Source of the DNA: Paludibacteraceae bacterium
GTDB lineage: Bacteria > Bacteroidota > Bacteroidia > Bacteroidales > Paludibacteraceae
NCBI GenBank assembly: GCA_017961765.1
Contig: JAGCWQ010000236.1
Location: 1 to 40,273 of the forward strand
DNA length: 40,273 nucleotides
Direction of reading: 5' to 3'
Both the position numbers and the translations under genes were made by a program. Numbering within the stretch: position 1 is the stretch's first letter; every line of letters begins with the position of its first letter. This document shows positions 17,801-25,077 of the stretch, in pieces. The notes under the pieces are model-generated. The model saw only the letters and a list, made by a program, of their open reading frames with translations, ran no database searches and was not told the DNA's origin.

Positions 17801-20800
17801 AAGGACGAACTGCAATAGGCAAATCAATCGTCGCCTTACAGCCATTCTCATCATAACCAGTCAATCTTTCGACACGATCTTCCGTCACATTCTCCAATAC
17901 CAATTCATAATCTTCTCTGCCGTTCGTTTGCCAAACCAAAGTCTCCGCACCCTGAGCATGAAGCATCAGATTGCCACCCTTGCAGACGGCAGGTTCTTCC
18001 CTTACAGAAAGAATTGGCATAGGTTTCACCTTGATAGGAATCTCCAAACTTGCCGAACAAGAGAGTCCATCCACGCTATAGGCTCCCGACACCTCAATAT
18101 TTTGATCGGTCGTAACACTATCCACCGAGATGGTAGAAGCCATGTCGCCTGTGGACCAAAGCCAAGAGGTTGCCGTCGGACTAGAAACCGAGAGGGAGAG
18201 TGACTCTCCAAAACAAACCTCGGTGTTTCCTTCCACCTCCAAAATCGGTTTAGAAATGACATTCAAAATGGCCGAGACTTCCTTTCCACAGCCATTCTCA
18301 TCATAACCAATGACTGAGTATGCTTTCTCTTTTGCCACACGAACATCACAATAATTATTCTCCGCAACCCCTTCGCTCCACTGATAAGTTTTGCAAGTCT
18401 CCGATGTTGCCGTCAAGCGGACTGAATCATCCTCACAAGACAAAAGAGGAACTTCCAAACTAAGCGTTGGCAAAGCATTCACAACAACAGGGACATTAAT
18501 TGTATTAGTACAATTATTGGCATCCGTTCCTGTCAACACATAGATTGCAGTTGTAGGATTCTCCTCAACGAAATCAGACCCTTTGGACACCCTATTCCAG
18601 AGATAGGAATCGGCTCCTGTAGCCTGCAAGCGCAAGGTTTCGCCTTCGCAGATAGAGGTTTTACCCTCAACCCCTAATTCAGGCAATGGATGAACGGAGA
18701 TATTCACGACTTTTTCCGTCGTACATCGGTTTCCTGTCGCCCAGACTGTCAGCACGAAACTACTATCAGGGGTAGCCGAGAACCTATTGGTCGTGCCGCC
18801 ATCACTCCATTTCCACTCTGCATCCAGCATAGTAGAAAGAGCCGTGAGAGAAACACTTTCGCCCACACAAATAGAAGAATCGCCCTTTAATGAAATATCA
18901 GGAACAGACCTTGCATAAATTGTCTTCCTTGAACTGACATCCTTACAACCGAACTCATCCCAGCCCCAAAGACGATATGAGGACGTTGTCTTAAACTGGA
19001 ATTTTATGACATCCGACATAGAAAAGATGGTATCCGGATCAGCCGTCTCCTCCACCAATGCATATTTAGATGCACCACGACCCGTCAACGTAACCTCAGA
19101 ATTCATACAAGCGTCGCTTGGACCAGACATTCTCACCACTGGCAACGGTTGTACGGTAATCTCCACCTCTTTCGTGGCGGAGCAACCATCTTTATCCACA
19201 CCATGCAAACGTTCCACTCGGTTTGAGGTCACAGCCTGCAGGCTCAACTCCGCACCAACCGTTCCATTCGACTCCCAAGTCAGCATATCGGCACCTTGTG
19301 CATGAAGTTGAATATCTCCACCCATACAGACAATAGGCACCTCCTGCACCGAGAGTTCCGGACGTTTCAATGTGATTTGGATCTCCTCTTCGGAGAGACA
19401 ATTGCCATCATATCCAGAAACACGAACCGTCTGTTCTTCCGCAATTTCCGTCAATGAAATTTGAGAAGAAGCCTCCCCCGTTGACCATTGCCAAGTAATC
19501 ACCGTCGGACAAGAAGCCGTAAGTGTCGTCGAGCCACCTTCGCAGACTTCGCGGGCACCCTCCACTTTTAATTCAGGGAGCTGCCTAACCGCCAAATAAT
19601 ATTCATAACTGATGGAACATCCGTTCTCGTCAGTACCGACTACCTTATAATTAGCCGAAGCATCGGCCAAGACACAGAATGAATTGGAATTGGACAGAGA
19701 ATCCCCAATCCAATGGAAACTCTTGCAACTTTCCGATTCCGCCATCAAACAAACAGAATCTCCCTTACAAACCTCCTGCGGAGCCTCCACTCTCAAAGAT
19801 GGAAGTTGGAGCGTCTCCACTTCCATCGAAGCCATAGCCACACAGCCGTTAGAAGAATCGGTTCCCTTTACCGTATAGCGGGCATTCTCTTTCAAAGGGA
19901 AGACCTCTAATTTTCGAGCGGACGTTCCGTTAGACCATTCATATTGATAATTGCCCTCACTCTTCGTCCACAATATCAAAGAATCGCCTTCACAAACCTT
20001 AGAAGAGCCCTCGATAGTAATTTCTGGAGCCTCGATAATTGTAATCGGCACTACCACCAAATCCAAATCAGAGGAACCACCGAGCGACCTTGCCGAAACG
20101 TAAACAACCGTATTAGATTTCGGAGTGAACTTGAATCCTTGTCCTGTCGCAATTGAATCATTGCCACTTCCTTCTCTCCTCCATCGCCATGTATAGGCTA
20201 ACGTATCGTTATCCGCCAGCAAAGAGACAGTCGCACCCGAGCAAACGTTCGTAACACCTTCAACTTTGAATAATGAGTTATCCCCAACCGTCACTATATG
20301 ATCCGCCGAGTTCACACAGCCATTCGTATCGATCGCAGAAACTTCAAATCTTGTTGTAACATCCAAAACCGGTGTAATACGTTTACCCGTTTCTCCGCCC
20401 GGAGACCATAGCCACTCTTTGATGACAGCCTCATCATTTGAGGCAGCCGTAACCTTTGCCGCCCTACCTCGACTAACAGCATTGACACTATTCGCCTCAT
20501 CTATATGAACCTCCGGCAAAGCTTTGTATTCAATGGAGGTTGAAAGCGTGCTGACACAACGAAGGGAATCCCATCCTTCTATCTCGTATAGTTGGACGCC
20601 TGCTTGCGACTCTTTCAGTTCGAACTTGCCTTCAACGGCAGATTTTCCCGCCATTTGGAAGTTGTCGGCACCCGACACATACAAGTTAACCACCTGATTC
20701 ACACAAGGAGTACCAACGACTGAATCGACTCTCAATTCTGGCAATTGATGGACATTCACCTTCATCTCCGTAACAGATTGGCAATCTGCCTCATCACTCA

Positions 20801-23800
20801 CTTTCAAACGAACGAGATGCTCACCGACACTCAAGGCATTTGTATTATAGAGTTGTGAACTTTCAGAAACTTTCTCCTCGTCAACCCACCAGTCATATCG
20901 CCTCAATGGTGTTTCAGAAACAGCCTCCGCCACAAATTCGCTACCATAACATACCTCTTTTTCTCCTTGCAAAGAAACCGAAGGAATAGCTTTTACCTCT
21001 ACCGTAAAGAAGGCACTATCCCGACATGCGAGAGAATTGGAAGTGGCTGGCACCGCATAAAAGGCATAATTATAGATTCCCGGATTCGAAGCCACAACTG
21101 TAAAGTTAGGAGTAAGTCCACTCTGCACATATCCATCCTCACCTTGGCAAGTCCAACTAAACTCTTTTGTCGAAAAATCAGGGTCTTCCGCCTCAATGCT
21201 ACCAGAAAAACCGAATTCTTCACCTTGACAAACCACGGAAGGACCTTCTACCGCCACTTTGAATGGTTCAGGCTCCCTAACAAAGAAGCCATGCTCATAT
21301 TTACATGATTCATCCTGCACATGCACCTCATAATAGTGGGAATCACCGTCACTCTTTCCTTTATAATAGCATAATTGATCAGACCATGAGGCATCTTTCG
21401 TGCCATCCACATACCATGCATAGGTATATGCGTCATCACAAGGATCCGAATTTGCAAATGGAGTCAATGAAAATTCATCCTGATTACATACAAAAATAGT
21501 ATCCACCATTTTGTCAATTCCTCCCTTAGGGAAGTTCGGCGTAGCCACTTCTATCTCCTTGGTGAAATCACACCCCCACGAAGTATAAGTCGTAAATCGG
21601 ACGGAATACTTAGTGTTCGGATCCTCAAAGCGATACTCGATCTCCTTCTCTGTTGAAGTTGTTCCATCAGGGAACTCCCAATAGTAGGCCATAACCTCAT
21701 CATCTCCTGAGACCACCTTTGAATTGTTCTCAAAAACAGCTACACCTCCACAACCCCAAGTCCATGACACATCTGGCAGAACATGAACAGGAGTCAATCT
21801 GGCAGACAATTCCAAAACGGCACAACCGCTCTTGTCCGTCGTATCCAGATCCAACACGCAATTCACACGTTCTCCCTCCAAAATAGAAGTTCGATCAACG
21901 AAAGCAGTATAAGGAGCTACAGAATCCACCTTTATTTCTTTTCCTGAAGTCCTAACCCAATGATAAGAAGTGGCAGGGAAGCCCTTCGGAGCCTCAAGGG
22001 AGACAAAAGCATCCTGTTTCTCCGAGCAAAGGAGTGTGCGAATCTCCTTCTTTCTCGTCTCAGCTTGGAAATAGCCATAGGAACTATGTCCACCAGCGAC
22101 CACCGAATGGGAATTAGCGTCATTCATCAAGCAGTCGTGATTCAACACCTCTATACGGACCTTTCTTCCTATATAAGCGCTCAAATCGGCACAACGAGTT
22201 TTCCATCCCGTTTGAGAATAGCGGGAATAGAGTTTTCCATCAGAAGCTCGATCAATCGTTGCATAATTAAGGAAGCAGGTCTGAGTTGAAGCCGTATGGT
22301 TATCATGCTGAGTTGAAGCATTACAATTATCACTAATATATATGCCACGATTCAAGCCATCCCCTACACCTGTGGTGACAAAAGGAACATCATCCGCATT
22401 CAGTTGACCAAACATCGGAGTTATTCCCGGATAACGAGAAGCCGAATCCAACGAATTTATCACATAATTGTCATTGCATTGAACTGTATTCCATTGACCC
22501 GTCCGCTCGTCTTGAACCAAGACATGGATGGTCATACCTGGGCAACCATTTACAGAATGGTTCTTGCAACTTTCTGGAGAAGAGAAAACAGTCAAAAAAC
22601 GATAGATGAGCAACGTCGAATTGTCTGTCACTTCAAAATCGTAGTACATACGTTCGGCAGCTGCCCACGGCATTTGGGTTTTGTCATTCCTATCGCAGTA
22701 TGGATAGCTCCATTCCGAAGCCGTCTTCTCCATACCCACCATACCATAAGCCTCGCATCCAGTCTCAAAGCAATAGAGGTTACGCTTTATTCCCTCCATC
22801 TGAGCCATAGAGAACGGGGAGCCTTCCGAATCGACCAAATCGGGACCTCCCATCGTCGTCTTCATCGTATATTTGCTACCTATGCCACTGGTTGGCTTCC
22901 AGACATCAGGACGACCGATACGCATCACGCCAGCTTGGTTCTCTTGCGGCATCACATAGAGTGGGATATAAGAGAAAATACGATCCTTCTCATGCAGGTT
23001 GGAATATCTCCAGAAACGAGACTTCTCCACCTGGCTAATCATCAATCCATTGTTATGGGTGATATTAGGTTCCGCTATCGACGACATCTCATCCTTTGCA
23101 GTCTGTTCCCAAACATACGTACAACTTTCAGGAGATCCGTTCAACGGTGTGGTGTACCATCCCGTCTGGAAGGTCCACCCTTTCACTCCTTGTGAGAAAT
23201 CCAAATTAGGTGTATCTAAATTACTCTGCTGCTCATTAGTGAAAATAGGAACAGAAGAAAAGTTCGTGTTCAATACAAATTCAGAGCCACCTCTCGTATT
23301 TTCCGGATCCATATTGATTCGGCAAGAATAGTTCTCTCCGTCAACCAAAGAGGCTCTTTCCACATAGGCGACATTCGGTTTTTCCTCATCCTGTACAATA
23401 GCTCCCGAATCTCTACTCCAACTATAAGCAGAAGCAGGGAATCCCCCCGGAGCGACAAGTTCTATTTTATCCTGGTTCTCCTTCTCATCCGTCTTGATTT
23501 CCATTCGCCTCGTCTCGGCTTGGAAATAGCCGTAAGAAGAATGACCTCCAGCAACGACCGAATAAGGGTTGCCGTCATTCATCAAACAATCGTGGTTCAA
23601 GACCTCCAACCGAATCGTCCTTCCAATATATTTCCGCAAGTCCGTGTAGCGGGTCCGCCAACCCGAATAATGGAACCGGGAATAGTACTTATCCTGAGCA
23701 GATACGATAGTCGCATAATTGATAAAACAATTCGTCAAACCGCCCCCTGCCTGCTCCCCCACATAATGAGAGAGATGGCTACTTGGCAAATTACAGAAAT

Positions 23801-24800
23801 TAGAGATATAAACATTCTTATCTAATCCCTCGCCGGCCCCGTCCGTCATAAAGGCAACCGTGGTTTTAGGACTCTCGTTCAGATTTTCATACATAGGCTT
23901 CATGCCCGGATAGTTCAAGGAACTATTTGCAGCGCTGGCAACTACATGATGTTCATTGGAAGGAAGGACATTCCACTTTCCAGTTGAGCTATCTTTCACC
24001 AAAACATTAATTGCCATTTCAGCATAGCCGTTTTCAGAATGGTTGACGGCATTTTCTGGCGACTCCACAATTGCCAAGAAACGATATATCAGCAACGTGC
24101 TGTTTTCTGTCACCTTAAAATCGTAATACATACGTTCGGCACCTGCCCATGGATTCGTCAACCCCGTCGGACCTTGGTAATAGGGATTAAACCACTCGTC
24201 ACCCTTTTTCTTAAGATTAGGATCCACTCCATAACTTTCCGCCCCCGCATCAAAGCATTCAACACCCGACCTTTGAGTCTGGATCCGAGAAAAATGGAAG
24301 GGATTACCATCCGAATCGACCGTTTCGTCACCTCCCATCGAAATTCTGATTGTATATTTACCGCCTATGCCATCTTTGGGAACCCAAGGATCAGGACGAC
24401 CGATTCGCATAACGCCCCCTTGATTCTCATTCGGCATCACATAAAGAGGAAGGAAAGAAAATATAGAATCTTTCTCAAGGTTAGCATACCTCCAGAAACG
24501 AGATTTCTGTTTGTCTGACAAAGAGACTCTTCCACTATGGGAGATATCCGTTTGGGCAATGTCTGCCGTTTTCCCTTTGGACGTATGGTCCCACACATAA
24601 GTATATTCATTCGCACTGCCCATCAACGGAGTGGTATACCATCCCGTCTGATAAGTCCAACCTGCCTCTCCTTGGGAGAAGTCCAAATTCGGTGTGTCAA
24701 TATTTTTTTGTGCTATCGCATCACCACAAAGGGATAAACAATCTGCCACAAAAACAAGAAACAGCCTCCGTCCCCAATTCATCATCCTTTCCGTATTCAT
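11817..24800 (-). CDS. Giant multi-domain Ig/PKD-like surface adhesin with duplicated head and T9SS-like end
   Basis: A single 4327-residue open frame. Residues 1-30 are a signal peptide (AIA|Q31, exposing Gln). Residues ~33-526 and ~527-1005 are two copies of a ~480-residue head (start N-I/L-DTPNLDFSQG; late hallmark AGGHSSYGYFQAETR). A PKD-like region follows (YYWEFPDGTTSTEKEI), then about 40 modules of ~75 residues. Each module typically has C-x-G near its start, W in the middle and GC near its end, so each can hold one disulfide. Many are joined by LP-x-L-x-V-x-G linkers. Modules 9-26 form three tandem six-module blocks. The last ~60 residues (GKYLVFNVLGQ, then EILFLQ, ending VRVYKK) resemble a T9SS sorting domain. 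Inferred role: a long disulfide-stabilised stalk on the cell surface carrying binding heads. The ligand is unknown. It has its own promoter and is a paralogue of the gene at 25078-34593. ATG 24785 or 24782 are possible alternative starts. Confidence 0.85.
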   Translation of the reverse strand: MNTERMMNWGRRLFLVFVADCLSLCGDAIAQKNIDTPNLDFSQGEAGWTYQTGWYTTPLMGSANEYTYVWDHTSKGKTADIAQTDISHSGRVSLSDKQKSRFWRYANLEKDSIFSFLPLYVMPNENQGGVMRIGRPDPWVPKDGIGGKYTIRISMGGDETVDSDGNPFHFSRIQTQRSGVECFDAGAESYGVDPNLKKKGDEWFNPYYQGPTGLTNPWAGAERMYYDFKVTENSTLLIYRFLAIVESPENAVNHSENGYAEMAINVLVKDSSTGKWNVLPSNEHHVVASAANSSLNYPGMKPMYENLNESPKTTVAFMTDGAGEGLDKNVYISNFCNLPSSHLSHYVGEQAGGGLTNCFINYATIVSAQDKYYSRFHYSGWRTRYTDLRKYIGRTIRLEVLNHDCLMNDGNPYSVVAGGHSSYGYFQAETRRMEIKTDEKENQDKIELVAPGGFPASAYSWSRDSGAIVQDEEKPNVAYVERASLVDGENYSCRINMDPENTRGGSEFVLNTNFSSVPIFTNEQQSNLDTPNLDFSQGVKGWTFQTGWYTTPLNGSPESCTYVWEQTAKDEMSSIAEPNITHNNGLMISQVEKSRFWRYSNLHEKDRIFSYIPLYVMPQENQAGVMRIGRPDVWKPTSGIGSKYTMKTTMGGPDLVDSEGSPFSMAQMEGIKRNLYCFETGCEAYGMVGMEKTASEWSYPYCDRNDKTQMPWAAAERMYYDFEVTDNSTLLIYRFLTVFSSPESCKNHSVNGCPGMTIHVLVQDERTGQWNTVQCNDNYVINSLDSASRYPGITPMFGQLNADDVPFVTTGVGDGLNRGIYISDNCNASTQHDNHTASTQTCFLNYATIDRASDGKLYSRYSQTGWKTRCADLSAYIGRKVRIEVLNHDCLMNDANSHSVVAGGHSSYGYFQAETRKKEIRTLLCSEKQDAFVSLEAPKGFPATSYHWVRTSGKEIKVDSVAPYTAFVDRTSILEGERVNCVLDLDTTDKSGCAVLELSARLTPVHVLPDVSWTWGCGGVAVFENNSKVVSGDDEVMAYYWEFPDGTTSTEKEIEYRFEDPNTKYSVRFTTYTSWGCDFTKEIEVATPNFPKGGIDKMVDTIFVCNQDEFSLTPFANSDPCDDAYTYAWYVDGTKDASWSDQLCYYKGKSDGDSHYYEVHVQDESCKYEHGFFVREPEPFKVAVEGPSVVCQGEEFGFSGSIEAEDPDFSTKEFSWTCQGEDGYVQSGLTPNFTVVASNPGIYNYAFYAVPATSNSLACRDSAFFTVEVKAIPSVSLQGEKEVCYGSEFVAEAVSETPLRRYDWWVDEEKVSESSQLYNTNALSVGEHLVRLKVSDEADCQSVTEMKVNVHQLPELRVDSVVGTPCVNQVVNLYVSGADNFQMAGKSAVEGKFELKESQAGVQLYEIEGWDSLRCVSTLSTSIEYKALPEVHIDEANSVNAVSRGRAAKVTAASNDEAVIKEWLWSPGGETGKRITPVLDVTTRFEVSAIDTNGCVNSADHIVTVGDNSLFKVEGVTNVCSGATVSLLADNDTLAYTWRWRREGSGNDSIATGQGFKFTPKSNTVVYVSARSLGGSSDLDLVVVPITIIEAPEITIEGSSKVCEGDSLILWTKSEGNYQYEWSNGTSARKLEVFPLKENARYTVKGTDSSNGCVAMASMEVETLQLPSLRVEAPQEVCKGDSVCLMAESESCKSFHWIGDSLSNSNSFCVLADASANYKVVGTDENGCSISYEYYLAVRQLPELKVEGAREVCEGGSTTLTASCPTVITWQWSTGEASSQISLTEIAEEQTVRVSGYDGNCLSEEEIQITLKRPELSVQEVPIVCMGGDIQLHAQGADMLTWESNGTVGAELSLQAVTSNRVERLHGVDKDGCSATKEVEITVQPLPVVRMSGPSDACMNSEVTLTGRGASKYALVEETADPDTIFSMSDVIKFQFKTTSSYRLWGWDEFGCKDVSSRKTIYARSVPDISLKGDSSICVGESVSLTALSTMLDAEWKWSDGGTTNRFSATPDSSFVLTVWATGNRCTTEKVVNISVHPLPELGVEGKTSICEGETLRLQATGADSYLWNRVSKGSDFVEENPTTAIYVLTGTDANNCTNTINVPVVVNALPTLSLEVPLLSCEDDSVRLTATSETCKTYQWSEGVAENNYCDVRVAKEKAYSVIGYDENGCGKEVSAILNVISKPILEVEGNTEVCFGESLSLSVSSPTATSWLWSTGDMASTISVDSVTTDQNIEVSGAYSVDGLSCSASLEIPIKVKPMPILSVREEPAVCKGGNLMLHAQGAETLVWQTNGREDYELVLENVTEDRVERLTGYDENGCKATIDLPIAVRPSPEITLNAPSFACEEDTVTLEGDGAIRYEWQDDLSTERLRKKQVFYTTTITLYGWDEYGCRGEASALIEVNPTPEIYLSSNTVNVCKGAVATVSAIATVQDATWLWSDGTTSSTFSSVLEENSVVKVQASYRGCSSEKEVNINVLSSPKLKVEGNTSICEGGTLDLQASGATSYSWFDSNGALCAQKSELVVSKPTSSYKLLGANEYGCQDSVIIPIEVDEPFAIEISGPSIACEGDTVRLSVFSDECESFVWEDGSTLNYRDVVVSKTQSYKVTGKTAEGCLASATKELQVVSLPKLEVEGGRNVCYGSFLSLSVVSPTATRWNWSTGDVSASITLDSVVNDQNLWVYGYCEENGHVCSNVEYVDIKVDTLPLLSTLEEPVVCAGGDLILHAQGAESLIWETNATIDELLSLKKVDASHVERLRGVNSNGCESVLDVPVVVRPLPEVKLNGPDAVCQGAKVVLSADGTLQYEWENEGLQQDSIEVVVDKTTTYTLYGKNEFGCVGKATKVVKASEPPVITFTGDSVVCSGKNITLTAKSDKSSTTWKWSDGSTSSKISMTPDSSFALTVQATAAGCSAEKSVNVVVNKLPELSVVGKTGLCKNEKLQLTAKGAASYYWGKLSDGNTNAYYEVAKPKAKTYTVTGTDTNGCVSKLNVPVEIYAVPDLAIDAPDSVCKGDIAHLTAKSENCVSYLWRDSSTFDYRDVQVNSKATYSLTGYDLHGCPATATKAINVYAAPKVTIAGEKSVCKGSTVHLQAKGALSYIWADSSTLDYNDVKIDAKQTIKVTGFDGHGCKGVGSLTVSVLSTPVISISGDSVICAGETLSLSATSSLSSTSWIWSNGSRKSKMSMVPTSDTVVSVIATRGTCSSRKDINVKLNKLPELAFEGSAKVCAGDTVSLLAVGAESYSWNKNAVNPYVAKVDSPEKLILEGVDSNGCKSRMEVLVETQALPDVKIDGYSSTCVGVRNYLTARSDGEVSYVWNDDDSAIGDSLLIEALATRTYWVKAIDKGDLQCVGVDSLTVEVLDSPKLTIEGQTEICAGEMVFLNARILEDSASYGKCDYKWNVDEDDRDASISFISSLLSDLPETTVSVEMQAANGCVARAETLVVQNELPKFHVEGKTTVCQGDSLRLVAVPEQSDARYEYSWGGEKTNSFVSWMPAEGNFQIEVMAISEKGCASLPKAVYATVVPAPTFSIKGESDVCEGASVTLSAVPDRDTFNVDFDWSYDLLGEKVLSSDSVLTIPAVEDSIAVLLKTSIGGECASVASFKVSPMANPQLEISGDGAPICAGREFSMTAANRLDDANEAHYVWTNGEDTIVGPSYQKAHAQSFLLRLTGTKGDCSSTIDTFLTVHEVPEIAFEGDTSLCAGDSLTLQAKGLKENAELRFSWMQSDSLLVEGDALSLSLAIGKHEFGLTAVDEYGCLSSELLVPVSVKGLPSVAIPDSVVEVCRGLSVTLSAVGGQEGLSYKWNEGASSSELTIPSVTQEMDYVVSVYDGSCYGYDTVTVRPKDAPKANLPALTVCRGDSFVVRPDSNPEVLDYTFKYGPDEARNVQEYRLASQFAMTTLYVYTRGVNGCSSTAPEEVKIKALVKPVISIEGSTDICQNSILKLVPAIADSLAEVSYSWKDEQGKVFAGSLLTQLNELGDFHYTLHVEVKDSMSCQVDSTVKVSVHDTPLLNIEGDGELCLGADAHLKVLDPSENVTYSWYARRPEAEEELAPLKVDSQYVILNVQDTTTLYLEADNGYCKRYVNCAILPVAKPELIFSGSTDVCDGSAAKLVADATGTDVLYAWDNQVPSAYATYTSDVMVLGDEPDTVKLTAYRGGCSVEQLVPLAVAPMPKATVQAREVYSDEEFVLNYELEDNGALVVSEKWYSDEGLLGGRYAETYGSKIENHPWTASFTTTTDEIFTMNLEITTDKGCVQALPIEIPVKAKIPSGKYLVFNVLGQVMGVFDMDDETPLVDQLAFYRGYEILFLQLLNGDGPLLKVRVYKK
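15594..16919 (-). repeat. Six-module block 3 of the giant adhesin
   Basis: This is 442 codons, measured from the first cysteine codon of module 21 (16881-16883) to that of module 27 (15555-15557). Module types follow the order A (STGD), B (LHAQGAE), C (LYGKNEFGC), D (WKWSDGSTSS), E (GAASYYW), F (SENCVSYLW, FDYRDV). Confidence 0.8.
16920..18251 (-). repeat. Six-module block 2 of the giant adhesin
   Basis: This is 444 codons between the first cysteine codons of modules 15 (18213-18215) and 21 (16881-16883). Module order is the same: A (WLWSTGD), B (LHAQGAETLVW), C (LYGWDEYGC), D (WLWSDGTTSS), E (TSICEGGTL, GATSYSW), F (SDECESFVW, LNYRDV). Confidence 0.8.
18252..19580 (-). repeat. Six-module block 1 of the giant adhesin
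   Basis: This is 443 codons between the first cysteine codons of modules 9 (19542-19544) and 15 (18213-18215). Order: A (WQWSTGEASS), B (LHAQGADMLTW), C (LWGWDEFGC), D (WKWSDGGTTN), E (TSICEGETL, GADSYLW), F (SETCKTYQW, NNYCDV). Confidence 0.8.
21790..23222 (-). repeat. Second copy of the N-terminal head domain
   Basis: It starts NLDTPNLDFSQG and runs ~480 residues, through YVMPQENQAGVMRIGRP, CFLNYATI and AGGHSSYGYFQAETR, to the first PKD-like region. Most landmarks of the first copy recur in the same order and spacing. Confidence 0.8.
23223..24704 (-). repeat. First copy of the N-terminal head domain
   Basis: It starts NIDTPNLDFSQG right after the signal peptide. Landmarks are YVMPNENQGGVMRIGRP, CFINYATI, NHDCLMND and AGGHSSYGYFQAETR. 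The copy ends directly in the second one, without a PKD region between them, as expected from tandem duplication. The GGHSSYGYF segment recalls the DC-GGHFGYAY pattern of jelly-roll domains in other Bacteroidetes adhesins. Confidence 0.8.
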
Positions 24801-24866
24801 AAGACACTATTCAAAATCCATATTCCATGCTTCCGGCCAATCTCTGACTCACAAACATTATAACTG

Positions 24867-24898
24867 CAAAGTTATTTAAATAAATTGGATTTCACAAA
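24867..24898 (-). promoter_or_regulatory. Promoter of the larger giant adhesin gene
   Basis: On the minus strand TTTG (24895-24898) is followed after 20 bp by TAACTTTG (24867-24874), a near-ideal Bacteroidetes promoter. The transcript should begin near 24861, giving a leader of ~60 nt. Confidence 0.75.
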
Positions 24899-24910
24899 AT
24901 CACAAACTCA

Positions 24911-24920
24911 CACAATTGTG
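24911..24920. promoter_or_regulatory. 10-bp palindrome upstream of the giant gene promoter
   Basis: CACAATTGTG is self-complementary and lies ~12 bp upstream of the -33 element. It is a possible operator for a dimeric regulator, but its AT-rich setting makes chance plausible. Confidence 0.3.
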
Positions 24921-24936
24921 GGCGTGTTTCGGAACA

Positions 24937-24973
24937 AAAGGGGTGCACCTACTATATTTTGGCACACCCCTTT
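24937..24973 (-). terminator. Terminator of the 3171-aa adhesin gene
   Basis: AAAGGGGTG (24937-24945) pairs with CACCCCTTT (24965-24973). On the minus strand the stem is followed by TTTTGTTCC. It lies 105 bp after the stop codon at 25078. Confidence 0.7.
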
Positions 24974-25077
24974 AGAAATCAATCTATTTTCACGGTTCTC
25001 CCTCTTTTGAAAAAAATTTTTACCTTGTCTCATTTTTTTCAAAAGTTGTCTTTTTCAGAAGCCGACTAATCCATCAT

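Noticed and set aside
11817-24800. Assembly artefact or frameshifted fusion of several genes
   Set aside because: The frame is uninterrupted for 4327 codons, has one signal peptide and one C-terminal sorting domain, and has a collinear paralogue next door.
12114-24879. Many plus-strand open frames of 60-290 codons opposite the larger giant adhesin gene
   Set aside because: They are antisense shadows of a long biased minus-strand frame. Their translations are low-quality (rich in His, Arg, Ile and Thr), repeat in step with the modules, and lack promoters or recognisable domains.
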